A stretch of 8,600 nt of DNA from Cellvibrionaceae bacterium (GCA_027012915.1 JALUYN010000560.1:1-8600), one strand, 5' to 3'; numbered from the stretch's first letter, positions 1 to 8,280 are shown. The notes: a model not told the origin generated them from the sequence alone. Numbers and translations are program-made.

Positions 1-1578
<1,578 letters not shown>

Positions 1579-1590
1579 TTTTCCCGCCTG

Positions 1591-2232
1591 CTAGAAGTGT
1601 CCGGTTTTTAGCCACAGCAGCGACGGCTCCGACGCCGTCACTGCTGCTTGGCCGGGAGCGCGAAACCAACTCCCTGAATCTCCCAGCCGATCACCTAGAT
1701 CATCCGATAGCTGTCCAGACAACAGATACCACTCCACCCCCGCAAAATCTTCCAATGGCAAGCGTGAACCGGATGCCATCCGCAATAGACTGACACGCTC
1801 GGACCTGTGCTGATGTAACGGCAAGATCTCAATACCTTCCGACAGGGTTTGATACTCCTGAGTCTCGGTAGGAATGCACAAGCGAGCCTCATCATCCTCG
1901 GCAAACTGGTGCAACTTCACCAAAATCACACAGCCTTCTTTACTGAAGGGCGCGTGAACAAATCCCGCCGGATTACGGAAATAGCTGCCTCGCCCAAAGT
2001 CGCCAGTCTCATCAGAAAAGGTTCCCTCCAGCACCAGAATTTCTTCACCTCCCGGGTGATTGTGGGAGTGAAACGAAGCGCCCGGATCGTAGCGCACGAT
2101 ACTGGTAGCATGGCCGTGCTCCTGCTCTTCTCTCGCCAGAGGCTTGCGCCAAACACCCGCGCGAGGGCTGGGGACCCACAACTCGGCAGCGGTATGTACC
2201 TGCACCTTTTGCGAGAAATCCATATTCAACAT
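1591..2232 (-). CDS. ChrR-like cupin protein (bicupin, second half lacking metal ligands)
   Basis: A 213-residue soluble protein with no signal peptide. The first cupin (about 40–108) has H57-x-H59-x3-E63 in a HPGGEEILVLEG motif, then H93 in the second cupin motif. This spacing equals that recalled for the zinc ligands of the Rhodobacter ChrR cupin domain (H141, H143, E147, H177). A second half (about 145–210) repeats the pattern (VEWYLLSGQLSD…GSWFRAPGQ against EEILVLEGTFSD…GSYFRNPAG) but has lost the histidines. The ChrR N-terminal anti-sigma zinc domain is absent and no ECF sigma gene is nearby, so an anti-sigma role is not supported; a metal-dependent enzyme or small-molecule sensor fits better. 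The start at 2232 has AAGGAG seven bases upstream. It is the last gene of the operon, 24 bp after the flavoprotein stop. The exact substrate is unknown. Confidence 0.85.
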   Translation of the reverse strand: MLNMDFSQKVQVHTAAELWVPSPRAGVWRKPLAREEQEHGHATSIVRYDPGASFHSHNHPGGEEILVLEGTFSDETGDFGRGSYFRNPAGFVHAPFSKEGCVILVKLHQFAEDDEARLCIPTETQEYQTLSEGIEILPLHQHRSERVSLLRMASGSRLPLEDFAGVEWYLLSGQLSDDLGDRLGDSGSWFRAPGQAAVTASEPSLLWLKTGHF

Positions 2233-2256
2233 GGCGACGCTCCTTCTTAACCGGCC

Positions 2257-4362
2257 CTAGGTTTCTTTGATTCGTACGACTAACTCGTCCGTTGCCGGGC
2301 GAGCACTGCATAACAGCACCTGATGCTCATCCACGTCAATGGCACCCGCGTCGTGCACCACACGTCCCTGCTCCAGATCGGCCACACAGGAACCGCATCG
2401 CCCTGAGCGACAGCTAAAAGCCGGCTGCACACCGTGATTCTCGGCAAACTCCAGCAAAGAGCCATCCTCAGGCACCCAATTTAACGCTGCCAGTTCAACA
2501 CCCGAAGCATCTCTTAAACGCACCACTGAAGATAACGCCGCGCCCTCACTACCGACCTTCTCCACCTGCACTTTCGGCAACAACGATGAAGGACCAAAAG
2601 CCTCGGACGCAATACGCGCCTCTGCAACGCCAAGACTGCGCAGCTCGTCGTACATCGATTGCATAAAACCACCTGGACCGCAGAGATAAAAATCATAGTC
2701 ATCCAGAGGCAACACAGATTGCAGCGATGCTCCAGCAGGACTGCCCTTAAGGTGATAATCGCGACCCAGTACCAATTCGGGTTCAGGCTGAGTTAAGCAC
2801 CAAAAAACTCGAATGTAACCCTGAGACCGCGCCGCCAGCTCGACGAGTTCACTGTGAAAGGCCTGCTCTTTCTTACTGCGTGCCACCAAAACAAGCGTTA
2901 CTGCGCGAAACCGTCGCAACCGAACCTGATCCCGCAAGGCCTGTTGTGCCATGGCCAGCATCGGCGTAATGCCAATGCCCGCCGCAATCATAACCACCGA
3001 ACGATTAGACTCTTCTCCCCAGTGAAAATCGCCCTGTGGCGCTTTCACTTCGACAGTGTCACCCACCTCAATAAAGTCGTGCAAATAACTGGACATCTGA
3101 CCATCAGGCCCGCCTGTTTTGCCCCTCTCACGTTTGACACTGATCCGGTAACTCTCGGCTCCCGGCGCACAGGATACAGTATAGGTGCGAGTCAGTTGCT
3201 TTAGGTTGCCGTTGGCGCCCGTAGTAACGCGAAGAGTGAGGTACTGCCCGGCCTTAAACGCCGGCAAGCGACCATTTTCAGGCTGGAGTTCAAACGATAC
3301 GACTGAAGCACTTTCCTGCTTTCGCGACAGAACCCTGTAGGGCAGAAAACTCTGACGCTGCTGATTGGCCAGTTTTGCCTCGCGCACCTCTTGCCAGGTC
3401 CCGGTCATCGCCGTATTGGGGGAAACACCTCCGAGCCTGCTGCGCAATGGCAAACGGTGTTTCAAGCGCAAACCGGATTTGAGCGTAAATCGCCAGAAGC
3501 GCTGCGCGCCGTCAAAGAACACCAAGTCCGGATGATCGTCGAGAATTTCCACGGTACCGGTAAGCATCAGCAAATCGCGACGCTGCAAGTCCCAGAATAG
3601 TAACCCGGCACGCGGATTCAGAACAAAGTTGCCAAGAGTATTAAAATGGTTATTGCCCGGGTAATCCGGAACTGTGAGCTGCCAGACACCAGCGGATCCG
3701 GCACCGCCTTCATTGCGCTCAACTTTGACGAAACCCGGCTGCCCACCGCGATGAGATACATCGGCACCTGATGATACACCCTGTTCCGACAATGTCTGAC
3801 TGGCGACAAAAAACGTATCGCTGGATTCGATCATATGCAGATCGTCCTGGGTGAGATCTCGCACTACCTGCACCGGCCCCATATGCACCTCAGGCACCGG
3901 ATCATAGCTCAACTTGTGAGCCTGAATGTACTGCGGGCAATTGCCGAACGTCTGCCTCATGGACAGACTAAGAGCACTGCTATTGGCCGATTCCACCACC
4001 GCCGAGAATCGATTGCGACGCCGTGTGTGCAACTCAATGCCCAGCGCTCCCAGTGGCGTGCCCGCGTGCAAACTGCTGGCAATAGGGTCGCCAGGCACAG
4101 CTCCGTTTGCCAGCGTCAAAGATTCTGCATCCGGGCTCTGCATAAACCCGGATTCGCCGGCCATCAAAGATGCCCAAGGCCAGCCTTGCGCGTCGCTATA
4201 TCCCACCACCAGAAACGGTAACTGTCGATAAAAATCCCGATGCTGCTCGGGCAGGTGATCGCGAATAACCCGACGACCAAACTGTTCCATTACGCTGCGC
4301 ACACCGGCCTGCTCCTGCAACCGCTGCTCGCCCCGATGGAAAGGTGATTCCATGCTGTTCAT
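2257..4362 (-). CDS. PNPOx-like / ferredoxin reductase / [2Fe-2S] ferredoxin fusion flavoprotein
   Basis: A 701-residue, probably cytoplasmic, three-part redox protein. Residues about 40–300 resemble the FMN-binding pyridoxamine-phosphate-oxidase-like split barrel, including the GNFVLNPRAGLLFWD and LLMLTGTVEIL stretches. Residues about 337–580 are a ferredoxin-NADP reductase-like module: RTYTVS at 392–397 for FAD, GIGITPM at 462–468 for the nicotinamide nucleotide, and YLCGPGGFM at 559–567. The C-terminus (about 610–701) is a plant-type [2Fe-2S] ferredoxin with C651-x4-C656-x2-C659 and C685. Electrons can therefore pass from NAD(P)H through FAD to the cluster, and perhaps to FMN or another acceptor. 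The frame stays open to a TTG at 4404, but the ATG at 4362 has AGAGGA seven bases upstream and is preferred. The gene lies 70 bp after the GST and 24 bp before the cupin. The physiological substrate is not evident; true pyridoxamine-phosphate oxidase activity is unlikely in this architecture. Confidence 0.9.
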   Translation of the reverse strand: MNSMESPFHRGEQRLQEQAGVRSVMEQFGRRVIRDHLPEQHRDFYRQLPFLVVGYSDAQGWPWASLMAGESGFMQSPDAESLTLANGAVPGDPIASSLHAGTPLGALGIELHTRRRNRFSAVVESANSSALSLSMRQTFGNCPQYIQAHKLSYDPVPEVHMGPVQVVRDLTQDDLHMIESSDTFFVASQTLSEQGVSSGADVSHRGGQPGFVKVERNEGGAGSAGVWQLTVPDYPGNNHFNTLGNFVLNPRAGLLFWDLQRRDLLMLTGTVEILDDHPDLVFFDGAQRFWRFTLKSGLRLKHRLPLRSRLGGVSPNTAMTGTWQEVREAKLANQQRQSFLPYRVLSRKQESASVVSFELQPENGRLPAFKAGQYLTLRVTTGANGNLKQLTRTYTVSCAPGAESYRISVKRERGKTGGPDGQMSSYLHDFIEVGDTVEVKAPQGDFHWGEESNRSVVMIAAGIGITPMLAMAQQALRDQVRLRRFRAVTLVLVARSKKEQAFHSELVELAARSQGYIRVFWCLTQPEPELVLGRDYHLKGSPAGASLQSVLPLDDYDFYLCGPGGFMQSMYDELRSLGVAEARIASEAFGPSSLLPKVQVEKVGSEGAALSSVVRLRDASGVELAALNWVPEDGSLLEFAENHGVQPAFSCRSGRCGSCVADLEQGRVVHDAGAIDVDEHQVLLCSARPATDELVVRIKET

Positions 4363-4432
4363 AGTCTCATCCTCTTGCTGACCGCCATCAGACGGCCAGC
4401 TCAATTTACAGTGTCTAGTGCACTGCTATTGC

Positions 4433-5056
4433 TCAGGCAGCCAATCCCACTGCCGATTTTTGCATCGCCACAAAGCCGTCCAGGGCTTCCACTCGCGCCA
4501 ACCAATTGCGAATATTGGGATAGTTTTCCAGTGACACATTGCCCTCTGGTGCGTGGGCGATATAGGCATAGTTGGCCACATCCGCTATGGTCGGATGCCC
4601 GGCCACCAACCAATCCTTGCGACTCAGGGCATCGTCCAATACGGCAAAGAAGCTATGGGCAATCTGAGAGGTTTTTTCCTCGCTCAAATCTGCGCCAAAC
4701 AACGTGATCAATCGGGCGGCGGCTGGGCCATTTGCAACAGGGCCCGCAGCTACCGAAAGATAGCGCTGCACCTGAGCATTCAGAGCTGAATCAGTGGGTA
4801 ACCAGCGTCGAGCTGGATCGTACTTGGTAGCCAGGTACACCAGAATGGCGTTCGAATCGGCAATCACAGTGTCACCGTCCTCAAGCACGGGCACCTGCCC
4901 CAGCGGATTCTTCTTCAGGAACTCAGGGCTCTTTTGCTCGCCTTTCATCAAATCCACATCCACCAGATTTGCCTTAATACCCAGCAGTGAGAGCAGCAAC
5001 TCGGCGCGATGGGCGTGACCAGACAGAGGGTGACGATACAAAGTAATCTCGGACAT
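4433..5056 (-). CDS. Glutathione S-transferase family protein
   Basis: A 207-residue protein of normal cytosolic GST length. The N-terminal thioredoxin-like domain (about 1–80) opens with a beta strand ITLYRHPLSG. It carries QVPVLEDGD with cis-proline P56, and A66-D67-S68 of the glutathione-binding ADSNAI segment. The helical C-terminal domain contains TIADVANYAYI, the conserved N-capping/hydrophobic-staple region of GST folds. S12 or H14 in LSGHAHR could be the thiol-activating residue, but that cannot be decided by eye. The expected role is conjugation of glutathione to, or glutathione-dependent reduction of, an electrophile in the cytoplasm. The ATG at 5056 is chosen over an in-frame TTG at 5074 because GGAG lies seven bases upstream and because the family N-terminus begins there. 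It is the second gene of the putative sigma-54 operon, 134 bp downstream of the DUF1348 gene. Confidence 0.92.
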   Translation of the reverse strand: MSEITLYRHPLSGHAHRAELLLSLLGIKANLVDVDLMKGEQKSPEFLKKNPLGQVPVLEDGDTVIADSNAILVYLATKYDPARRWLPTDSALNAQVQRYLSVAAGPVANGPAAARLITLFGADLSEEKTSQIAHSFFAVLDDALSRKDWLVAGHPTIADVANYAYIAHAPEGNVSLENYPNIRNWLARVEALDGFVAMQKSAVGLAA

Positions 5057-5114
5057 AACAGTTCTCCATTCCAAACAGATTCACAACAAACACACAGTCA
5101 TAATTTTTTAGGGT

Positions 5115-5152
5115 GCCCCGATAACGAGAGTAACGAGTTCGACGGTCGGGGC
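5115..5152 (-). other. Intercistronic stem-loop with internal direct repeat
   Basis: In the 134-bp gap between the DUF1348 and GST genes, GCCCCGA (5115–5121) pairs with TCGGGGC (5146–5152) around a 24-base loop. The loop holds two copies of TAACGAG (+ strand, 5122–5128 and 5131–5137). There is no U-tract after the stem in the direction of the operon, so it is not a canonical intrinsic terminator. It might protect or process mRNA and set different levels of the first gene versus the rest. I see no convincing internal promoter in this gap. Confidence 0.35.
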
Positions 5153-5190
5153 CGCCGCCGAAAACCTTTGTTAACTATTCAGGGCCTGCT

Positions 5191-5625
5191 TCAAACCAGC
5201 TCCCGCTCCGACTCATCGATGGGCAGATCATTGATACTGGCAATGCGTCGGCGCATCTGGCCATTCTCAGCAAATTCCCAGAGCTCATTGCCATAAGATC
5301 GAAACCAGTTACCGGAATCGTCATGCCACTCGTAGCGGAAGGTCACACCAATGCGGTTATCGGTGTAGGACCACAGTTCCTTCTTCAATCGGTAGTTCAA
5401 CTCCTTCTGCCACTTGCGAGTCAGGAAGTCCTGCACCGCATCTCGACCTTTGAGGAATTCACCGCGGTTGCGCCATTCAGTATCAGGCGTGTAAGCCAGT
5501 GACACCTTTACGGGATCGCGACTGTTCCAGGCATCTTCGGCAGCCTGAACCTTGGCTGCGGCAGTTTCCGCAGTAAACGGCGGCAGCGGTGGACGCGACT
5601 CATTTTTTTCCAGGGGGTTGGTCAT
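5191..5625 (-). CDS. DUF1348 / NTF2-like (SnoaL-fold) small protein
   Basis: A 144-residue protein recognised as a DUF1348-type member of the nuclear-transport-factor-2-like superfamily. It has an N-terminal helix ([16 protein letters not shown]), an aromatic-rich middle ([23 protein letters not shown]) and then beta strands ([27 protein letters not shown]). This layout forms a cone-shaped pocket in the fold family. There is no signal peptide or membrane segment. NTF2-fold proteins of this size act as isomerases, dehydratases or ligand binders; the activity of DUF1348 members is not established to my knowledge. The ATG at 5625 has GGAG six bases upstream; an in-frame ATG at 5637 overlaps that ribosome-binding site and is less likely. 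It is the first gene of the operon, about 36 bases after the predicted sigma-54 start site, so it should be the most directly regulated product. Confidence 0.85.
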   Translation of the reverse strand: MTNPLEKNESRPPLPPFTAETAAAKVQAAEDAWNSRDPVKVSLAYTPDTEWRNRGEFLKGRDAVQDFLTRKWQKELNYRLKKELWSYTDNRIGVTFRYEWHDDSGNWFRSYGNELWEFAENGQMRRRIASINDLPIDESERELV

Positions 5626-5671
5626 GGTTTTCTCCATTGGTTACAGCATTTACCCTCTTGCAGTCTGTTAT

Positions 5672-5688
5672 TACAAAAGCCGTGCCAA
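5672..5688 (-). promoter_or_regulatory. Sigma-54 (RpoN) −24/−12 promoter of the DUF1348–GST–flavoprotein–cupin operon
   Basis: Read on the minus strand, the site is TTGGCACG, four bases, then TTGTA. The consensus is TTGGCACG-N4-TTGCA, so the −24 element is perfect and the −12 element differs only at the C of GC. The distance from the −24 G (5685) to the −13 G (5674) is 11 bases, the required rigid spacing. The predicted transcription start is near 5661, giving a leader of about 36 bases to the ATG at 5625. A sigma-54 activator gene is divergently transcribed from the same intergenic region, which supports the call strongly. Confidence 0.85.
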
Positions 5689-5704
5689 TCATCGTTTTCT
5701 TTAA

Positions 5705-5717
5705 ATTCAATGACTTA
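5705..5717 (+). promoter_or_regulatory. Possible IHF-binding site between enhancer and promoter
   Basis: ATTCAATGACTTA matches the IHF consensus WATCAA-N4-TTR with one mismatch and lies beside an AT-rich stretch (ttttctttaaa). Its location, roughly −44 to −56 from the predicted start site, lies between the −24 element and the palindromic candidate enhancers. That is where IHF bends DNA in many sigma-54 promoters. A one-mismatch match to a degenerate consensus is weak on its own. Confidence 0.35.
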
Positions 5718-5728
5718 CAACTCTTGGC

Positions 5729-5748
5729 ATTCACAACATTTTGCGAAT
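5729..5748. promoter_or_regulatory. Candidate upstream activating (enhancer) site 1: imperfect 20-bp dyad
   Basis: ATTCACAACATTTTGCGAAT is an inverted repeat in which 8 of 10 base pairs are symmetric. Its centre is about 78 bp upstream of the predicted sigma-54 start site, in the usual range for the binding site of a sigma-54 activator. Assignment to the neighbouring regulator is an inference from position. Confidence 0.4.
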
Positions 5749-5758
5749 AACAGAAAAC

Positions 5759-5774
5759 TGAGATAGCATTCTCA
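5759..5774. promoter_or_regulatory. Candidate upstream activating site 2: TGAGA-N6-TCTCA dyad
   Basis: TGAGATAGCATTCTCA has perfect 5-bp arms around a six-base centre. Its centre is about 105 bp upstream of the predicted operon start and 28 bp from the other dyad. It also sits just before the ribosome-binding site of the activator gene, so binding here could both activate the operon and repress the activator's own gene. The two dyads share only part of their sequence, so they may not be sites for the same protein. Confidence 0.4.
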
Positions 5775-5793
5775 AAAAACTGGGAGCACTATC

Positions 5794-7278
5794 ATGACCA
5801 CGGAGACGCCTTCTGCCGATAGCGACCTGCAAAGCCTGCAGCATCGCCATCAACTCATATTGGCCGCTGCTGGCGAGGGCATTTACGGCCTGGACAATGA
5901 GGGACGCACCACTTTCGTCAACGATGCCGCCCACAGAATTCTCGGTTGGTGCGAGAAGGATCTGATTGGGAAAAAGCTGCACGACATTCACCACCACTCC
6001 CACGCGGATGGCAGCCATTATCCTGTGGATGAATGCCCCATCTACGCCGCCCTGCGCGACGGCGAAGTGCATCAGGTGGACGACGAAGTGTTCTGGCATT
6101 CAGACGGTCACTGCATCGCAGTGGAATACACCAGTACCCCTATATGGGAAGACGGGCAGGTCAGCGGCGCCGTTGTGGTTTTTAGAGAAATTTCAGAACG
6201 GCTGAGAGCCGAACAGGAAAAACAGCAGGCGTTTGACGAGATCCAACGACTCAAAGAACAGTTGGAGCAAGAGCGTGACTATCTAAGGGATGAAATAAGA
6301 TCCAATGCCGGCTTCAGCGGTATCATCGGCCAAAGCCAGGCGATTCAGCGAACTCTGGCCCAGATCTACGCCGTAGCGCAAACCCCGGCCAGCGTATTGA
6401 TTCTTGGAGAGTCCGGTGTCGGCAAGGAAATGGTGGCCAGAGCCATTCATGAAAACAGCGAGCGCGCTGAACAGCCGCTGGTTAAGGTCAACTGTGCTTC
6501 CATTCCCGCAGATCTATTTGAGAGCGAATTCTTTGGCCATATAAAAGGCTCATTTACCGGCGCCCATCGGGACCGCGTCGGTCGTCTGCAACTCGCCAAT
6601 CACGGCACGCTATTTCTCGACGAGGTAGGTGAGATACCACTCGACTTGCAGGGAAAGCTGTTGCGAGCGCTTCAGGAAAACGAATTCGAGCGGGTAGGCG
6701 ACGAAAAAACCATAAGGGTTGATGTGCGTATTATCGCCGCCACTAATCGCTCGTTAATTGAGGAAGTAAAAGCCGGCCGCTTTCGAGAAGACCTCTACTA
6801 CCGCCTCAGTGTTTTTCCCGTGGAAGTGCCTCCCCTCAGAGAACGTCGCGACGACATCTCAGCCATTGCTCAGCATTTTATTCAAGAGAGCAGCAAACAA
6901 CTGGGCAGACACATCAAGGGGCTGACCAGCCAACAGCTTCAGCAGCTGCAGCAACATCACTGGCCGGGAAATATTCGAGAATTGAAAAACGTTATCGAGC
7001 GGGCGGTAATTCTCAGTCAGGATGGGAAACTCAGGCTGGACCTGGCATTGCCTTCACTGTTATCGGAAGCCGCCATTGATGGCGCGACTCAAACTGAAAA
7101 AGACGATTCTGACTACTTAACCGAGGAGCAGTTTCGCGAGTTGGAAAAACAGAACATTATCAAAGCGTTGAAAGCTGCGAATGGGAAGATTTCTGGTCAG
7201 GGTGGTGCAGCGCAACGATTAAACATCAAACCATCAACGCTGAGTTATCGGATTAAAAATCTGGGGATTCATTTTTAG
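5794..7278 (+). CDS. Sigma-54-dependent transcriptional activator with PAS sensor (PAS–AAA+–Fis HTH)
   Basis: A 494-residue cytoplasmic enhancer-binding protein. A PAS domain (about 15–135) includes an unusual cluster H63, H66, H67, H68, H70, H75 followed by C81. A coiled-coil linker follows (about 138–170). The AAA+ domain (about 180–405) has Walker A GESGVGKE at 205–212, the sigma-54-contacting loop GSFTGA at 252–257 (serine for the usual alanine) and Walker B LFLDE with D276/E277. A Fis-type helix-turn-helix lies at about 466–488. There is no receiver domain, so control is by ligand or redox state at the PAS domain rather than by phosphorylation. The ATG at 5794 has GGGAG seven bases upstream. 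It is divergent from the four-gene operon, whose promoter is sigma-54 type, so it is very probably the operon's dedicated activator. Its signal cannot be named from sequence. Confidence 0.93.
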   Translation: MTTETPSADSDLQSLQHRHQLILAAAGEGIYGLDNEGRTTFVNDAAHRILGWCEKDLIGKKLHDIHHHSHADGSHYPVDECPIYAALRDGEVHQVDDEVFWHSDGHCIAVEYTSTPIWEDGQVSGAVVVFREISERLRAEQEKQQAFDEIQRLKEQLEQERDYLRDEIRSNAGFSGIIGQSQAIQRTLAQIYAVAQTPASVLILGESGVGKEMVARAIHENSERAEQPLVKVNCASIPADLFESEFFGHIKGSFTGAHRDRVGRLQLANHGTLFLDEVGEIPLDLQGKLLRALQENEFERVGDEKTIRVDVRIIAATNRSLIEEVKAGRFREDLYYRLSVFPVEVPPLRERRDDISAIAQHFIQESSKQLGRHIKGLTSQQLQQLQQHHWPGNIRELKNVIERAVILSQDGKLRLDLALPSLLSEAAIDGATQTEKDDSDYLTEEQFRELEKQNIIKALKAANGKISGQGGAAQRLNIKPSTLSYRIKNLGIHF

Positions 7279-7312
7279 GGCCTCCATTCTTGGCAGAAAC
7301 TAATCGAATCAG

Positions 7313-7332
7313 ATTCCCGCTTTCGCGGGAAT
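7313..7332. repeat. REP-like palindrome between convergent genes
   Basis: ATTCCCGC and GCGGGAAT form a perfect 8-bp stem with a TTTC loop; GACG follows, giving GTCATTCCCGC on the minus strand. This matches a short interspersed palindrome common in many proteobacterial genomes. It lies in the 129-bp gap between the convergent activator and metal-hydrolase genes. No T-tract follows on either strand, so it is a REP-type element or mRNA 3'-end stabiliser rather than a classical terminator. I see nothing else definite in this gap. Confidence 0.7.
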
Positions 7333-7407
7333 GACGATCTGCAAATAGAGGCGGCTTGAGTGCTCCAGCCTAAAAGGGAATCGGGTTATGTACTTGGTGG
7401 GGACAGC

Positions 7408-8280
7408 TCACGCCTGCTTTTTAAACTCGTCGCTGGCTCGATCAAACTCCGCGCGGTAGAACTTCTCTTTCCACATATCCACCAATTCCTGATTCTGGTG
7501 ATCCCACGGATGAAAGTCGCTGCGGAAATAATCGCGATACATAGAGCGGGTTAACCTAACAACACCAATCTCACCAAACAGCATTCGATAGAAACCCTTT
7601 ATATCGCGCCATCTTGGCATGGTCTTCGACCACCAAAGCAACTTCAGAATGTACATAGAAATTCGGAAGGTAAACAAGCGCAGCTCCAACTTCATCGCCT
7701 TGTGCAAAAATTCGCGATCACCCTCACAGGTCATATACACATCGAAGGCAACTGCCTTGTGCTCAACTTCTTCCACGGCATGCCACAGCAACAACTGGCG
7801 AATGGTGTCGTCCATACCATCGAACACTTCGGGATTATTTAGCGCATGATCAGCCATAATCGCGGTGATGTGCTCCATACCCACCGTCATCGCCAATCGA
7901 GTTTTGTTATCGCGCACCTTCAGATATTTTTTAATATCTTTTTCCAAATGCTTTTCCAGTCGCACAGCATCAAAACCAAGATCGCACAGCTGTCGATTAA
8001 ACTGCATATGCTGACCACTGTGCTGCCCTTCCTGACCGATAAAACCCTGAATCTGCTCCTGCAACTTCGGGTCTTTTACCTGATCTTTGTAGAGTCGCAC
8101 TGAATCGATAAACTCTTTTTCACCTGCCGGAAATGTGGACGACAGCGCCGCCCAGAAGGCAGACTTCAGAACATTGTTATCAAAGAACAAACGTTTTTCT
8201 GTACGTTTAAAAGGGAAATTCATACGGCGAGGTTTCACCTCAACCGGCATATCACTGACGTAAGCTTCTTGTGTGGCCAT
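7408..8280 (-). CDS. Predicted metal-dependent hydrolase, COG3687/PF10118 family (ferritin-like diiron motifs)
   Basis: A 290-residue protein recognised as a member of the predicted metal-dependent hydrolase family (COG3687/PF10118). It is largely alpha-helical. Two carboxylate/histidine clusters are visible: E54 or E56 with E84-x2-H87, and E136 with E171-x2-H174 in the segment HAVEEVEHK. This pattern resembles the duplicated ExxH ligand sets of ferritin-like diiron proteins, so a dinuclear metal site and an oxidative role are possible despite the hydrolase label. A hydrophobic stretch near 205–220 (LFTFRISMYILKLLWW) may pack against a membrane or lipid substrate. The start at 8280 is preceded by AGGA eight bases upstream. 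The gene converges with the activator gene and appears monocistronic. Its only notable upstream DNA is the 20-bp repeat array. The biochemical substrate is unknown. Confidence 0.85.
   Translation of the reverse strand: MATQEAYVSDMPVEVKPRRMNFPFKRTEKRLFFDNNVLKSAFWAALSSTFPAGEKEFIDSVRLYKDQVKDPKLQEQIQGFIGQEGQHSGQHMQFNRQLCDLGFDAVRLEKHLEKDIKKYLKVRDNKTRLAMTVGMEHITAIMADHALNNPEVFDGMDDTIRQLLLWHAVEEVEHKAVAFDVYMTCEGDREFLHKAMKLELRLFTFRISMYILKLLWWSKTMPRWRDIKGFYRMLFGEIGVVRLTRSMYRDYFRSDFHPWDHQNQELVDMWKEKFYRAEFDRASDEFKKQA

Noticed and set aside
1616..1645. Strong hairpin (AGCAG-C-GACGGC / GCCGTC-A-CTGCT) just past the helicase stop as an intrinsic terminator
   Set aside because: No T-tract follows the stem on either strand and it lies inside the cupin coding sequence. 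It could still slow polymerase between the convergent genes, but terminator status is not supported.
3835..4231. Long plus-strand open frames opposite the flavoprotein gene
   Set aside because: They lie antisense to a well-supported coding sequence, lack ribosome-binding sites, and have low-complexity Arg/His/Cys-rich translations typical of shadow frames.
4409..4425. CAGTG…CACTG inverted repeat between the GST and flavoprotein genes as a terminator
   Set aside because: The stem is only 5 bp and is followed by TAAATTG rather than a U-tract; it is too weak to separate the two genes transcriptionally.
5725..5745. Plus-strand TTGGCA … TTGCG resembling a sigma-54 promoter for the activator gene
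   Set aside because: The distance between the GG and GC elements is about five bases too long; sigma-54 spacing is rigid. The sequence instead overlaps a dyad-symmetric candidate enhancer.
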